A stretch of DNA of 27,564 nt from S012-113 sp965368405 (GCA_965368405.1 CBDUMS010000046.1:1-27564); one strand, 5' to 3'. Positions 8,200-15,858 are shown, counted from the first letter of the stretch. Made by a program: numbers and translations. Notes: generated by a model from the sequence alone, not told the origin.

Positions 8200-9954
8200 A
8201 TGAACAAAATACTTCAATTAGCTACTCTATTAAGCATTATTATGCTAGTTCAGAGTTGTCAAACAGGCAAAAAGGCCTATGAGAAAGGCAATTATTATTT
8301 GTCGGTTTTACAATCGGTCGATAAGCTTAGGAAAAACCCTAAGAATAAGAAGGCTAAAATAGCACTGGCAGATGCCTATCCGCTAGCGATTCAAACGCTT
8401 GAGTTGAATAATCAGAACTTATTAAATTCTAACGATCCTTCGAAATGGAAAGGGATTTTGGAAAACTATAACAAGATCAATAGAATGTATGAAGAAATTC
8501 TGCGATCTCCTGAAGCCTTAAAGATTATAGGTACCCCAAAGAATTACTATGCAGAAGTGGATAAGGTAAAGCAAAATGCTGCAGAAGAAACCTATGGAAG
8601 AGCGCTGGCATTCTTGCAAAAAGGAACACGTGAAGATGCAAAAAAGGCATATTATATTTTCAAAGAAGTAGAAACTTATGTTCCTAATTATAAAGACACC
8701 AATAATCGAATTGAGGAAGCCAGGATTATGGCTACACTCTATGTTATGGTGGACCAGGATCCAGTACCTGCTAAGTTTGCGGTTAGTGGACAATATTTCA
8801 GGAATAAGGTTGACGAGTTTTTACATGCGTCTGAAGCTCGAATGGATTTTGTAGAGTTTTATAATCCAAAAGAAATGGTTGCCTTAGGTATTCAGCCTGA
8901 TCATGAGATTGTTCTGCGCTATCAGGATTTTAATATTGGTAATGTTTACTTAAAAGAATCTACAGAACAACTAACGCGCGATAGTGTCGTGGTTGCCACG
9001 TACACCCGCGATATTCCAGCTGGAGCAGCTGTTAATAATGAGCCTATGGGTTCCGGAGCAGTTCCTCAGTCAGGTAGTGCTACTTCTAATAGCAGTTCAA
9101 ATGCGAAAAAAGCCAACAGCGGTAATAATGGGAACAGCGGTAATAATGGCAATAGCGGTAATAATGGTAACTCAAGTAACGAAAAAGTAGTCATATGCCA
9201 CAAGCCCGACGGTAGTAACCCACAAACCATTGAGGTAAGTAAATCGGCCCTCCAGGCTCACTTAAATCATGGAGATAAACTGGGAGCTTGTAGCGGTGCT
9301 TCTGGGAATACTGGTAATACAGGCAACACGGGAAACACCGGAAATACAGGCAACACGGGTAATACAGGTAATACAGGCAATACAGGCAACACCGGAAATA
9401 CCGGCAATACTGGTAACACCGGTAACACGGGCAATACTGGTAACACGGGCAATACTGGTAACACCGGTAATACCGGTAACACCGGCAATACAGGTAACAC
9501 CGGCAATACAGGTAACACCGGCAATACAGGTAACACCGGCAATACAGGTAACACCGGTAACACGGGTAATACAGGTAACACCGGTAACACCGGTTCGGAA
9601 ACACCGGCATCTGATCCAACGAAGGAGGTTGTTAATGTATATGCGACAGTAAAAGCTACCTATGTTGTTAACGAAAAAACAGTAACGTCAAATGCTTTGA
9701 TGTCGATGACCATATACGAAACCAATCGTGCCGGTCGTGTAGTTAAGGAAGAAATGTTTCCTGTGGAGCATATCTGGGTTTCGAAGTGGGGATTTTTTAA
9801 TGGCGATGAAAGAGCATTAACTGAAGAGCAGCTCGAGGTCACCAAAAGTAAAGAACAAACACCTCCAGATCGTGATGCAACATTCAATATGTTGAGCGAA
9901 GAGTTTTATAGAAAAATCACCGAAAATATACGTGAATTCTACCGCAATTATTAA
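8200..9954 (+). CDS. Repeat-bearing lipoprotein with CHKP-type mini-domain and 32 GNT units
   Basis: This 584-residue protein starts with a lipoprotein signal (MLVQSC, lipidated Cys20) followed by helical, TPR-like segments (KAYEKGNYYLSVLQSVDKL; KAYYIFKEVETYVPNYKD). A domain with NVYLKESTEQLTRDSVVV (around residues 245-265) appears to continue after the low-complexity stretch as EVVNVYATVKATYVV, HIWVSKWGFFNGDERALT and IREFYRNY. Between these halves lie three NSGNNG units (306-323), a mini-domain with CHKPDG and ALQAHLNHGDKLGAC (328-364), and 32 perfect GNT units (369-464). It is expected to sit in the cell envelope facing the periplasm or surface. Function is unknown. The ATG follows the previous stop by four bases. 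The insert may be a flexible spacer or surface-exposed loop. Confidence 0.85.
   Translation: MNKILQLATLLSIIMLVQSCQTGKKAYEKGNYYLSVLQSVDKLRKNPKNKKAKIALADAYPLAIQTLELNNQNLLNSNDPSKWKGILENYNKINRMYEEILRSPEALKIIGTPKNYYAEVDKVKQNAAEETYGRALAFLQKGTREDAKKAYYIFKEVETYVPNYKDTNNRIEEARIMATLYVMVDQDPVPAKFAVSGQYFRNKVDEFLHASEARMDFVEFYNPKEMVALGIQPDHEIVLRYQDFNIGNVYLKESTEQLTRDSVVVATYTRDIPAGAAVNNEPMGSGAVPQSGSATSNSSSNAKKANSGNNGNSGNNGNSGNNGNSSNEKVVICHKPDGSNPQTIEVSKSALQAHLNHGDKLGACSGASGNTGNTGNTGNTGNTGNTGNTGNTGNTGNTGNTGNTGNTGNTGNTGNTGNTGNTGNTGNTGNTGNTGNTGNTGNTGNTGNTGNTGNTGNTGNTGNTGSETPASDPTKEVVNVYATVKATYVVNEKTVTSNALMSMTIYETNRAGRVVKEEMFPVEHIWVSKWGFFNGDERALTEEQLEVTKSKEQTPPDRDATFNMLSEEFYRKITENIREFYRNY
9115..9168 (+). repeat. 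Three 18-base units encoding NSGNNG
   Basis: Three in-frame 18-base units encode Asn-Ser-Gly-Asn-Asn-Gly, differing only at synonymous third positions. They form the low-complexity linker just before the CHKP-type mini-domain of the lipoprotein. Confidence 0.9.
9304..9591 (+). repeat. 32 tandem 9-base units encoding Gly-Asn-Thr
   Basis: The 288 bases are 32 uninterrupted in-frame GNT codon triplets with varied synonymous codons (GGT/GGC/GGA/GGG, AAT/AAC, ACA/ACC/ACG/ACT). Inside it, 9484-9555 holds four perfect copies of an 18-base unit (GGCAATACAGGTAACACC), a sign of recent slippage or unequal crossing-over. Changes by 9 or 18 bases keep the frame, so the array can vary in length without inactivating the gene. 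Confidence 0.95.
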
Positions 9955-9955
9955 A

Positions 9956-11281
9956 ATGAAGGACCTTACCACTAACCTCTTAAAAAAAGTTAAAGCCAGT
10001 ATTCATCTCCGTGATACGGATTCGGAAGCATATGTTGAATCGTTCCGACAGGCCGAAACTTTTATTACTGCAACGATTAATAATAATTTGGAATTTGTAC
10101 CCCTGCAGCTGTTGTTTCTGCGCTACAATAAGTATCAGATACTGCTAGAGGTTAAAGCTGTCTTTGGCGACGGGGTTGAACATCCACAGTTGGATGACCT
10201 GTTGATTAAGTTCTATAACGATCATGAGCTTAAGCGTGATATAGACAGCATTAGTGATTCCGTGAAGTATCATATAAAACCATTGGCATCCCGTTCCACT
10301 TCGGACGACGGTTTATTCCAATGGGATGAGCTATCTCGGTTAGCGAGCTATGCTGCGACGAACTATCGGGCTTCCGACGATCAATTGAAACAAGTTGGGC
10401 AAGACTTTGCTGAATACATCATGCATCCAACAAATAGTTGGGGCGAGGCTATTTTACCCAACGGTTACATATTAGAAAATGAACGCTACTGGCAAGTTGC
10501 TGGCAAATTCAAGTCTTTCACTTGGGCGAAGATTAAGCACCACAATCACACTGAAAAACATGTATTTTTTAGTGTTGGGGTTGATATTGAAGCGTCTCAA
10601 CTGATTTTCAAGTTAGATTGCCTGCGTTCAGGCACTCACAAACTAAGCAATTTCGATATTCGGAAATTCGATTATTTTACCGAGAACTTTAATTGTATAA
10701 CTAAAATTGATCAATCACTGGCGCAAGCAGTGGGGTGGGATACGATTCTTACCCTAAGTGCCGCCTTTATCGAAGAGTTCGAATCGGTTTACTTAGGTGT
10801 TGTTAATTACATCTGGAGCAGTAAAATCGATCTGAGCCAATTTAGGTCGAAGGTGTTTGGAGTAAAGGCCGAGGATGTAAAACCAACCGGAAATGTTGGT
10901 GAGCCTCTGCCAGAATTACTGTATAATATCGTTTTAGATAATATTGTGCGATACGAACAGTATATGCTTTCCCATGCCGAAAAACCTGATTTAGCAGCTC
11001 TTGTTAAGTTTAGCTTTGGAAGTTTATGGCAAATCGAAAGCTTTGAATTCGATGGCCAACATAAGCGAATTTATGTGGTGGCTAACACAGGTAATTTTAC
11101 AACACCATTTGAAATAAGTGAGGAGTTAAGAAATACCTTAGCGGAAGATGATCATACGTACATCTACCAGGTGTACGATTACGATGAAGCTACAGGATGT
11201 GGTAAACTAATTATGAGAAAGGGTGAGCTCAAGCAGTTCGCTAAGTTGAAGAGCATCAAGTATCTAGCAACTATTAAGTAA
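9956..11281 (+). CDS. Uncharacterised protein with DUF3883-like C-terminus
   Basis: A 441-residue, soluble-looking protein without signal peptide. The last ~80 residues resemble DUF3883 (found at the C-terminus of plant NO VEIN and in bacterial nuclease-like proteins): an IYVVA strand, then TPFEISEELRNTL, YIYQVYDYDEATGCGKL and a final helix region. In that family the first strand normally carries E-V-K; here it is V-V-A, so a nuclease-like active site seems absent. The N-terminal 350 residues match no family I recognise; CLRSGTHKLSNFDIRKFDYF and YIWSSKIDLSQFRSKVFGV are distinctive. ATG at 9956, one base after the lipoprotein stop, is preferred; a GTG at 9932 in the same frame would overlap the lipoprotein gene by 23 bases. 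It is the third gene of the operon. Confidence 0.65.
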   Translation: MKDLTTNLLKKVKASIHLRDTDSEAYVESFRQAETFITATINNNLEFVPLQLLFLRYNKYQILLEVKAVFGDGVEHPQLDDLLIKFYNDHELKRDIDSISDSVKYHIKPLASRSTSDDGLFQWDELSRLASYAATNYRASDDQLKQVGQDFAEYIMHPTNSWGEAILPNGYILENERYWQVAGKFKSFTWAKIKHHNHTEKHVFFSVGVDIEASQLIFKLDCLRSGTHKLSNFDIRKFDYFTENFNCITKIDQSLAQAVGWDTILTLSAAFIEEFESVYLGVVNYIWSSKIDLSQFRSKVFGVKAEDVKPTGNVGEPLPELLYNIVLDNIVRYEQYMLSHAEKPDLAALVKFSFGSLWQIESFEFDGQHKRIYVVANTGNFTTPFEISEELRNTLAEDDHTYIYQVYDYDEATGCGKLIMRKGELKQFAKLKSIKYLATIK

Positions 11282-11286
11282 CCTTT

Positions 11287-12489
11287 TTAGTTTTTACGTC
11301 GCTTTTTAAAGTTGCCTCTACCCTTATTAGAACGCTGCGCCGACGGGGCATATTCTGGTGATTCACCCAGGTGCTCAGGAACTTTAATCTTTTTAACTTC
11401 CGTTCCAATCAATTTTTCAATATCACTAAAATCACGCTGTTCATCAGTATTAATAAAGGTGAAGGCAATACCCTTTGCATCCGCCCTACCCGTTCTACCA
11501 ATACGATGCACATACTCTTCGGCATCACGGGGCACATCATAATTAATAACCAACTCAACCCCTTCTATATCGATGCCCCGAGCAACAATATTGGTTGCGA
11601 CGAGTACACTGATGTTGCCGTTTTTGAAATTAATCATCACCTCTTCGCGTTGGCGCTGATCTAAATCAGAACTAATAGCACCTACCTTAATTCCTTCTTT
11701 TTTTAACCCACGTTCTAAAACCGTGACAGATTTTCTTGTTGAACAGAAAACAATAACACTGGAGAGGTCCTTCGCTCGTAGTAGGTGAACAATTAACCCT
11801 ACTTTTTGTGGTTCATAAACTGGAAAAGCAGCTTGTACCACACCATCTGGAGGCTTCGATAAAGCTATGTTTATCTCAATAGGATCCGTGAGTATTAACT
11901 TTGCCAACTTTCTGATATTTGGAGGCATTGTTGCCGAAAAAAGCAGATTATTTCTTTTCTTGGGTAAGTAACCAACGATCTTTTCAATATCCTCCGAAAA
12001 TCCCATGTCGAGCATTCGGTCGGCCTCATCTAAAATAAGAAAGCGTAGCTTGTCAAACTTAACATACCCCAAATTTAAATGAGCGATTAATCTACCTGGA
12101 GTTGCAATTACAATATCTGCACCCTCCGATAATGCCTGCTTCTCCTGTCCGAATGAGACGCCATCTTTACCACCGTAGATTGCCAATGAACTTACCCCGG
12201 TAAAATACCCTAGGCCTTCAACTTGCTGATCAATTTGAATGGCAAGCTCACGGGTTGGAACGATAACCAATGCCGCCAGTCCATCATGACTCTTACGCAG
12301 AATATCTTCGATTACAGGTAATAAAAATGCAGCAGTTTTGCCTGTTCCGGTTTGAGCACAGCCTATAATATCTTTTTTTGCAAGTATATGCGGAATTGCC
12401 TGTTCTTGTATCGATGTTGGCTTTTCGAAACCAATTGCTTCGAGTCCCTGATTTAGGTGCTCATCGAAATTAAAATCACTAAATTTCAA
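11287..12489 (-). CDS. rhlE: DEAD-box ATP-dependent RNA helicase, RhlE-like
   Basis: A 400-residue helicase core with all motifs in order: Q motif GFEKPTSIQEQAIP (20-33), Walker A AQTGTGKT (45-52), PTREL (78-82), TPGR (130-133), DEAD (154-157), SAT (185-187), then the second RecA domain with CSTRKS, ARGIDIE and HRIGRTGR. A short basic tail (NKGRGNFKKRRKN) probably helps bind RNA. Family members unwind RNA duplexes during ribosome assembly or cold adaptation. The assignment to the RhlE subgroup is by overall look; other DEAD-box subgroups are possible. The start is TTG at 12489: an in-frame stop lies 15 bases upstream, no ATG intervenes, and MKFSDFNF is the expected N-terminus. It converges on the upstream operon with five bases between stops. 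Confidence 0.93.
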   Translation of the reverse strand: MKFSDFNFDEHLNQGLEAIGFEKPTSIQEQAIPHILAKKDIIGCAQTGTGKTAAFLLPVIEDILRKSHDGLAALVIVPTRELAIQIDQQVEGLGYFTGVSSLAIYGGKDGVSFGQEKQALSEGADIVIATPGRLIAHLNLGYVKFDKLRFLILDEADRMLDMGFSEDIEKIVGYLPKKRNNLLFSATMPPNIRKLAKLILTDPIEINIALSKPPDGVVQAAFPVYEPQKVGLIVHLLRAKDLSSVIVFCSTRKSVTVLERGLKKEGIKVGAISSDLDQRQREEVMINFKNGNISVLVATNIVARGIDIEGVELVINYDVPRDAEEYVHRIGRTGRADAKGIAFTFINTDEQRDFSDIEKLIGTEVKKIKVPEHLGESPEYAPSAQRSNKGRGNFKKRRKN

Positions 12490-12531
12490 GTTATCTATTC
12501 GTTATTGTTACGTATTAACGCTTTTAGAACA

Positions 12532-12553
12532 GGGTAGGCTAAATTAACTACCC
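12532..12553. repeat. Inverted repeat in the leader of the DEAD-box helicase gene
   Basis: Arms GGGTAG and CTACCC (six bases) enclose a ten-base AT-rich spacer, 43 bases upstream of the helicase TTG start. On the minus strand a near-consensus -7 (TATTTTCG, plus-strand 12575-12582) lies further upstream, so the hairpin could be part of the transcribed leader. A regulatory role is conjecture. Confidence 0.3.
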
Positions 12554-12684
12554 ATCGCTTGCGTATAAAATCTGAGCACGAAAATACGGAATCAATGATT
12601 GAATTTAGGCCAAATGAAAGAATGAAGTAGAAAATCGTTTATAAAAAGAAACTCTTTTTCGAAAAATAAGGTTAATACTGTACT

Positions 12685-13170
12685 ATGAAAAAGTTATTTA
12701 TACTTGCATTAACAGTGTCTAGTTTAGCCGCGACAAGTTGTCTGTCACAGTCTAATAAGATGGAAAAGAAGAATTATCCTATGGAGAAAACGGAAGAGGA
12801 ATGGAAGGCAGAGCTTTCTGCAGAAGAATACAAAATTCTTAGAGAGAAAGGTACTGAATTAGCCTTTACAGGTAAGTACTGGCAAAATTATGATGATGGC
12901 ATGTACTACTGTGCCGGGTGTAATCAAAAATTATTCAGCTCGGAGACCAAGTTTAAATCAGGTTCTGGATGGCCAAGTTTCTGGCAGCCGCTTGAGAGTT
13001 CATCTGTTAAAATTGTAGACGATCGTTCTTTAGGCATGGTGCGCGAGGAAGTGGTATGTGCTAATTGTGGCGGACATCTTGGTCATCGCTTTAACGATGG
13101 TCCACGTCCTACAGGTATGCGATATTGCTTGAATTCTGCAGCTTTGGAATTCAAAAAAGAAGACAAATAG
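12685..13170 (+). CDS. msrB: Peptide-methionine (R)-S-oxide reductase, probable lipoprotein
   Basis: This 161-residue protein reduces methionine-R-sulfoxide in proteins. It has zinc pairs CAGC (Cys76, Cys79) and CANC (Cys125, Cys128), GSGWPSFW (93-100), GHRFNDGP (133-140) and the catalytic Cys148 in RYCLNSAAL. The N-terminus is a signal peptide ending AATSC, so Cys19 is probably lipidated, although Ala at -3 is not the commonest lipobox residue. Thus it likely protects envelope proteins. Only six Cys exist and none sits at the usual recycling position, so regeneration would need an external thiol. The ATG at 12685 gives the full signal peptide. It converges on the arsC-like gene, four bases apart. 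Confidence 0.94.
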   Translation: MKKLFILALTVSSLAATSCLSQSNKMEKKNYPMEKTEEEWKAELSAEEYKILREKGTELAFTGKYWQNYDDGMYYCAGCNQKLFSSETKFKSGSGWPSFWQPLESSSVKIVDDRSLGMVREEVVCANCGGHLGHRFNDGPRPTGMRYCLNSAALEFKKEDK

Positions 13171-13174
13171 TAGT

Positions 13175-13513
13175 TTAAAGTAATTTATTAACATTCTCTG
13201 GCGGACGCCCGAGAACTGCTTCATCGTCTTTAACAACGATAGGTCGCTCCATCATTTTGGGATGTTCTATCAACGCATGAATCCATTCATCATCGGATAG
13301 GGTTTTACCTTTGTAGTCAGTTTTATAAATCTCCTCCCCTGTCCGTATTAAATAATTAATAGGAAGGTTTAACTTTTCGTAGACTTCTCTGAGCTCATCT
13401 TCTGTTATTGGATTCTTCTGGTAGTCAACTATTTCTACATCGCGACCAGCCTCTTGGATTATCTGAAGCGTTTGTCTGCTTTTTGAGCAACGCGGGTTAT
13501 GATAGATCTTCAT
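13175..13513 (-). CDS. arsC: ArsC-family (glutaredoxin-type) reductase
   Basis: A 112-residue thioredoxin-fold protein with NPRCSKSR at the N-terminus (catalytic Cys9) and MMERPIVV plus a downstream GRPPENV near the C-terminus, the signature of the ArsC/Spx/YffB superfamily with the ArsC-type RPI motif. Family members reduce arsenate using glutathione and glutaredoxin, but many chromosomal ones have other redox roles. No arsenite pump or ArsR regulator lies nearby, so arsenic resistance is not supported by context. It starts one base after the hslV stop codon, so both are likely co-transcribed. Confidence 0.85.
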   Translation of the reverse strand: MKIYHNPRCSKSRQTLQIIQEAGRDVEIVDYQKNPITEDELREVYEKLNLPINYLIRTGEEIYKTDYKGKTLSDDEWIHALIEHPKMMERPIVVKDDEAVLGRPPENVNKLL

Positions 13514-13514
13514 T

Positions 13515-14054
13515 CTATTTAACTTTCTGGATAACCAGATTATGATTGGTATAAATACAAATATCGGCAGCGATATTTAAGCTTTCCCGAACAATTTCTT
13601 CTGCGGAAAGCTCTGGAGCATGCTTTTTAAGGGCTGTTGCAGCCGATTGAGCATACATAGACCCCGATCCAATTGCCGCAATCTGGTTATCTGGCTCTAA
13701 AACATCGCCTGTTCCGGATAAAATAAGTACTTCCGATTCGTTGGCAATAATTAGCATAGCTTCTAGCTTCCTTAAATACCTATCCATGCGCCAATCCTTC
13801 GCTAGCTCAATTGCTGCTCTTTTCATATTGCCGCCATAGCTGCTCAGTTTCTCATCGAAACGCTCCAATAAGGTAAAGGCATCAGCGGTTGAGCCTGCGA
13901 AGCCGGTTACAATTTTTCCGTCTTGTAAACTTCTCACCTTCTTTACATTGCTCTTGGCAACATAATTTCCCATGGTAGCCTGGCCATCGGCCCCAACTAC
14001 CACCTCACCATTATGGGCTATTGCCAGAACGGTTGTTGACTTAACTTTGGTCAT
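13515..14054 (-). CDS. hslV: ATP-dependent protease subunit HslV
   Basis: A 179-residue Ntn-hydrolase of the proteasome beta type. It has a short propeptide (MTKVKS), the catalytic Thr7 in TTVLAIA, then GADGQATMGN and VKKVR, FAGSTADAFTLLERFDEKL, GSGSMYAQSAATAL and AADICIYTNHNL, all typical of HslV. It forms a double hexamer that degrades unfolded or regulatory proteins with the ATPase HslU. The hslU gene is not in this window, so the pair is unlinked here. The six-residue propeptide is longer than in E. coli, where only Met is removed. It lies 64 bases after pdhC with no clear promoter and is directly followed by the arsC-like gene. Confidence 0.96.
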   Translation of the reverse strand: MTKVKSTTVLAIAHNGEVVVGADGQATMGNYVAKSNVKKVRSLQDGKIVTGFAGSTADAFTLLERFDEKLSSYGGNMKRAAIELAKDWRMDRYLRKLEAMLIIANESEVLILSGTGDVLEPDNQIAAIGSGSMYAQSAATALKKHAPELSAEEIVRESLNIAADICIYTNHNLVIQKVK

Positions 14055-14118
14055 TACTCTAGTGTTTTTTGTAACCTTTCCCTAGCAAGATTCATACCCA
14101 AGACATAATGGCAGATTT

Positions 14119-15753
14119 CTACACCAAAATGCGGATCGGATCCTCCAGAAGCTCTTTGAAAGTTTTCAAGAATGCTGAGCCCACAGCGCCATCAACGACT
14201 CTGTGATCGCAAGATAAGGTTACCTTCATTACATTACCCGGTACAAGCTGTCCATCTTTTACAATAGCAGTCTGCTTAATACCACCTACAGCCATTATGC
14301 ATGCATCAGGAGGATTTATAATCGCAGTAAATTCTTCGATACCAAACATCCCTAGATTAGAGATGGTGAAGGTATTTCCCTCCCATTGCTCAGGTTGTAA
14401 TTGCTTATTCACAGCCATCCCCGCTAGCTGCTTTATTTCTCCAGAAATTGCCGAAACAGACTTCTGATCAGTGAACTTAACCACTGGCACTAATAAGCCC
14501 TCTTCAACTGCAACGGCAATACCAACATGGATATGGTGGTTGTAGCGAATCTTATCATCGAGCCATGAAGCATTAACTTTTGGATGCTGACGCAAGGCTG
14601 CTGCTGCTGCTTTAACAACAAGGTCATTAAAAGAAATCTTAACTGGTGAAATCTCATTCATACTCTTTCGAGCCTCGATAGCCTTATCCATGTTAATTTC
14701 CATAGTAAGGTAAAAATGAGGAGCGGTAAACTTACTCTCGGAAAGTCTTTTTGCAATAGTCTTACGCATTTGCGATACTGCCACCTCTTCGTAAGACTCC
14801 TCACCAACCGCAACCGGTGAAGGAATAAAACTGCTTTCTCCTTTAGAAGGTGCTTCTTTTTGAGCCGGTGCAGGTTCTGCCGAAGGCACATATGCTTCAA
14901 CATCTTTCTTAATCACTCGGCCATTATCGCCTGAGCCATTGATTTTAGAAATATCATAGCCAAGATCTTGAGCCATTTTTTTAGCTAGTGGCGATGCCTT
15001 AACACGACCATCGGTATTGCTGGATACCGGAGCTGGTGCCTTTTCTTCAATCACAGCTGGTGCTGTAGTTTCTTCTTTCTTTTCGCCCTTTGCCGGCACA
15101 TTAGATGTCTTTGCCGAATTTTCGGCATCTAGTAGTTTTTGAAAATCTGCACCCTTCTCTCCTATAATGGCAATTACACCATCAACCGCGACAGACTCAC
15201 CATCTTTTGGGCCGATATAGAGTAGTGTTCCGTCTTCGTAAGACTCCAACTCCATAGTGGCTTTATCTGTTTCCACCTCAGCGAGAAGGTCGCCAGATTT
15301 TACAACATCACCCTCCTTCTTCAACCATTGAGCAATAGTTCCTTCCTCCATGGTGTCACTCATCTTCGGCATTTTGATTACCGAGGCATTAATATTAGAA
15401 GTGTCTATGGCCTCCGCCGTTTCAGAAGATGCTTTAGGTGCTGTATCTTCTTCAGCTTCAGCAGCCACTGGTGTAGCAGCAGATGTTTCTTCCAGCAGAT
15501 GCGTGTAGTCTTCGCCTTTTTCTCCGATTATGGCAATAATACCATCCACTGGAGCGGCTTCCTTTTCTTTAATCCCAATATGAAGCAAGGTGCCATCTTC
15601 GTACGCTTCCAACTCCATGGTTGCCTTATCCGTTTCAACCTCAGCCAGTATATCTCCTGACTTTACAATATCTCCTTCTTTTTTCAACCATGCCGCGATA
15701 ACCCCTTCTTCCATGGTATCACTCATCTTCGGCATTCTTATTACTTCGGCCAT
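14119..15753 (-). CDS. pdhC: Pyruvate dehydrogenase E2 (dihydrolipoyllysine acetyltransferase)
   Basis: This 544-residue protein transfers acetyl groups to CoA in the pyruvate dehydrogenase complex. It has two lipoyl domains (about 2-80 and 126-205), each with MPKMSDTMEEG and ETDKATME (lipoyl-lysines 43 and 164); a Pro/Ala/Glu-rich linker; a subunit-binding domain (about 249-288, KASPLAKKMAQDLG and GRVIKKDV); and a catalytic domain (about 320-544) with SCDHRVVDG (His517, Asp521). MPKMSDTM and the final DPIRILV fit E2 of PDH rather than of 2-oxoglutarate dehydrogenase. The ATG at 15753 is chosen because a good -33/-7 promoter sits at 15778-15809; a TTG at 15780 in the same frame would lie within or upstream of the -7 box. 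E1 and E3 genes are not in this window. Confidence 0.95.
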   Translation of the reverse strand: MAEVIRMPKMSDTMEEGVIAAWLKKEGDIVKSGDILAEVETDKATMELEAYEDGTLLHIGIKEKEAAPVDGIIAIIGEKGEDYTHLLEETSAATPVAAEAEEDTAPKASSETAEAIDTSNINASVIKMPKMSDTMEEGTIAQWLKKEGDVVKSGDLLAEVETDKATMELESYEDGTLLYIGPKDGESVAVDGVIAIIGEKGADFQKLLDAENSAKTSNVPAKGEKKEETTAPAVIEEKAPAPVSSNTDGRVKASPLAKKMAQDLGYDISKINGSGDNGRVIKKDVEAYVPSAEPAPAQKEAPSKGESSFIPSPVAVGEESYEEVAVSQMRKTIAKRLSESKFTAPHFYLTMEINMDKAIEARKSMNEISPVKISFNDLVVKAAAAALRQHPKVNASWLDDKIRYNHHIHVGIAVAVEEGLLVPVVKFTDQKSVSAISGEIKQLAGMAVNKQLQPEQWEGNTFTISNLGMFGIEEFTAIINPPDACIMAVGGIKQTAIVKDGQLVPGNVMKVTLSCDHRVVDGAVGSAFLKTFKELLEDPIRILV

Positions 15754-15777
15754 AATAATTTTCGCTTGTTGCAGCGC

Positions 15778-15809
15778 CAAAAATATAAGGTTTAAGAGCT
15801 AGTTACAAA
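15778..15809 (-). promoter_or_regulatory. Bacteroidota-type -33/-7 promoter of pdhC
   Basis: On the minus strand, TTTG (15806-15809) is followed by a 20-base spacer and TATTTTTG (15778-15785), an exact match to the TTTG-N19-21-TAnnTTTG consensus of the Bacteroidota housekeeping sigma factor. The pdhC ATG is 24 bases downstream, giving a leader of roughly 15-20 bases. It is the best promoter in the window. Confidence 0.72.
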
Positions 15810-15858
15810 CAATTATCCGAAATACACGCAGGTTAGGGCCTACCACATAAAACTAGAT

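Noticed and set aside
9304..9591. CRISPR-like regular repeats
   Set aside because: Units are 9 or 18 bases, contiguous with no unique spacers, and stay in the lipoprotein reading frame.
9191..9619. Long antisense open frames rich in Pro-Val-Leu or Cys-Tyr across the GNT array
   Set aside because: They are the other-strand reading of the 9-base repeat, which has no stop in several frames. They lack a start context, signal or homologue and follow the repeat exactly.
9932..9955. GTG at 9932 as start of the DUF3883-like gene
   Set aside because: It overlaps the lipoprotein gene by 23 bases, while ATG at 9956 gives the usual one-base gap and MKDLTTN start.
13175..13513. Arsenic resistance locus
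   Set aside because: Only one ArsC-family gene is present, in an operon with hslV; there is no ArsR, ArsB or Acr3 nearby.
14119..15753. Recent duplication of the two lipoyl domains
   Set aside because: The proteins are very alike but the DNA differs at many synonymous sites, so the duplication is old, as usual in E2 proteins.
15754..15780. TTG at 15780 as start of pdhC
   Set aside because: It lies in the -7 box of the good promoter; MAEVIRMPKMSDTM at 15753 is the family's normal N-terminus.
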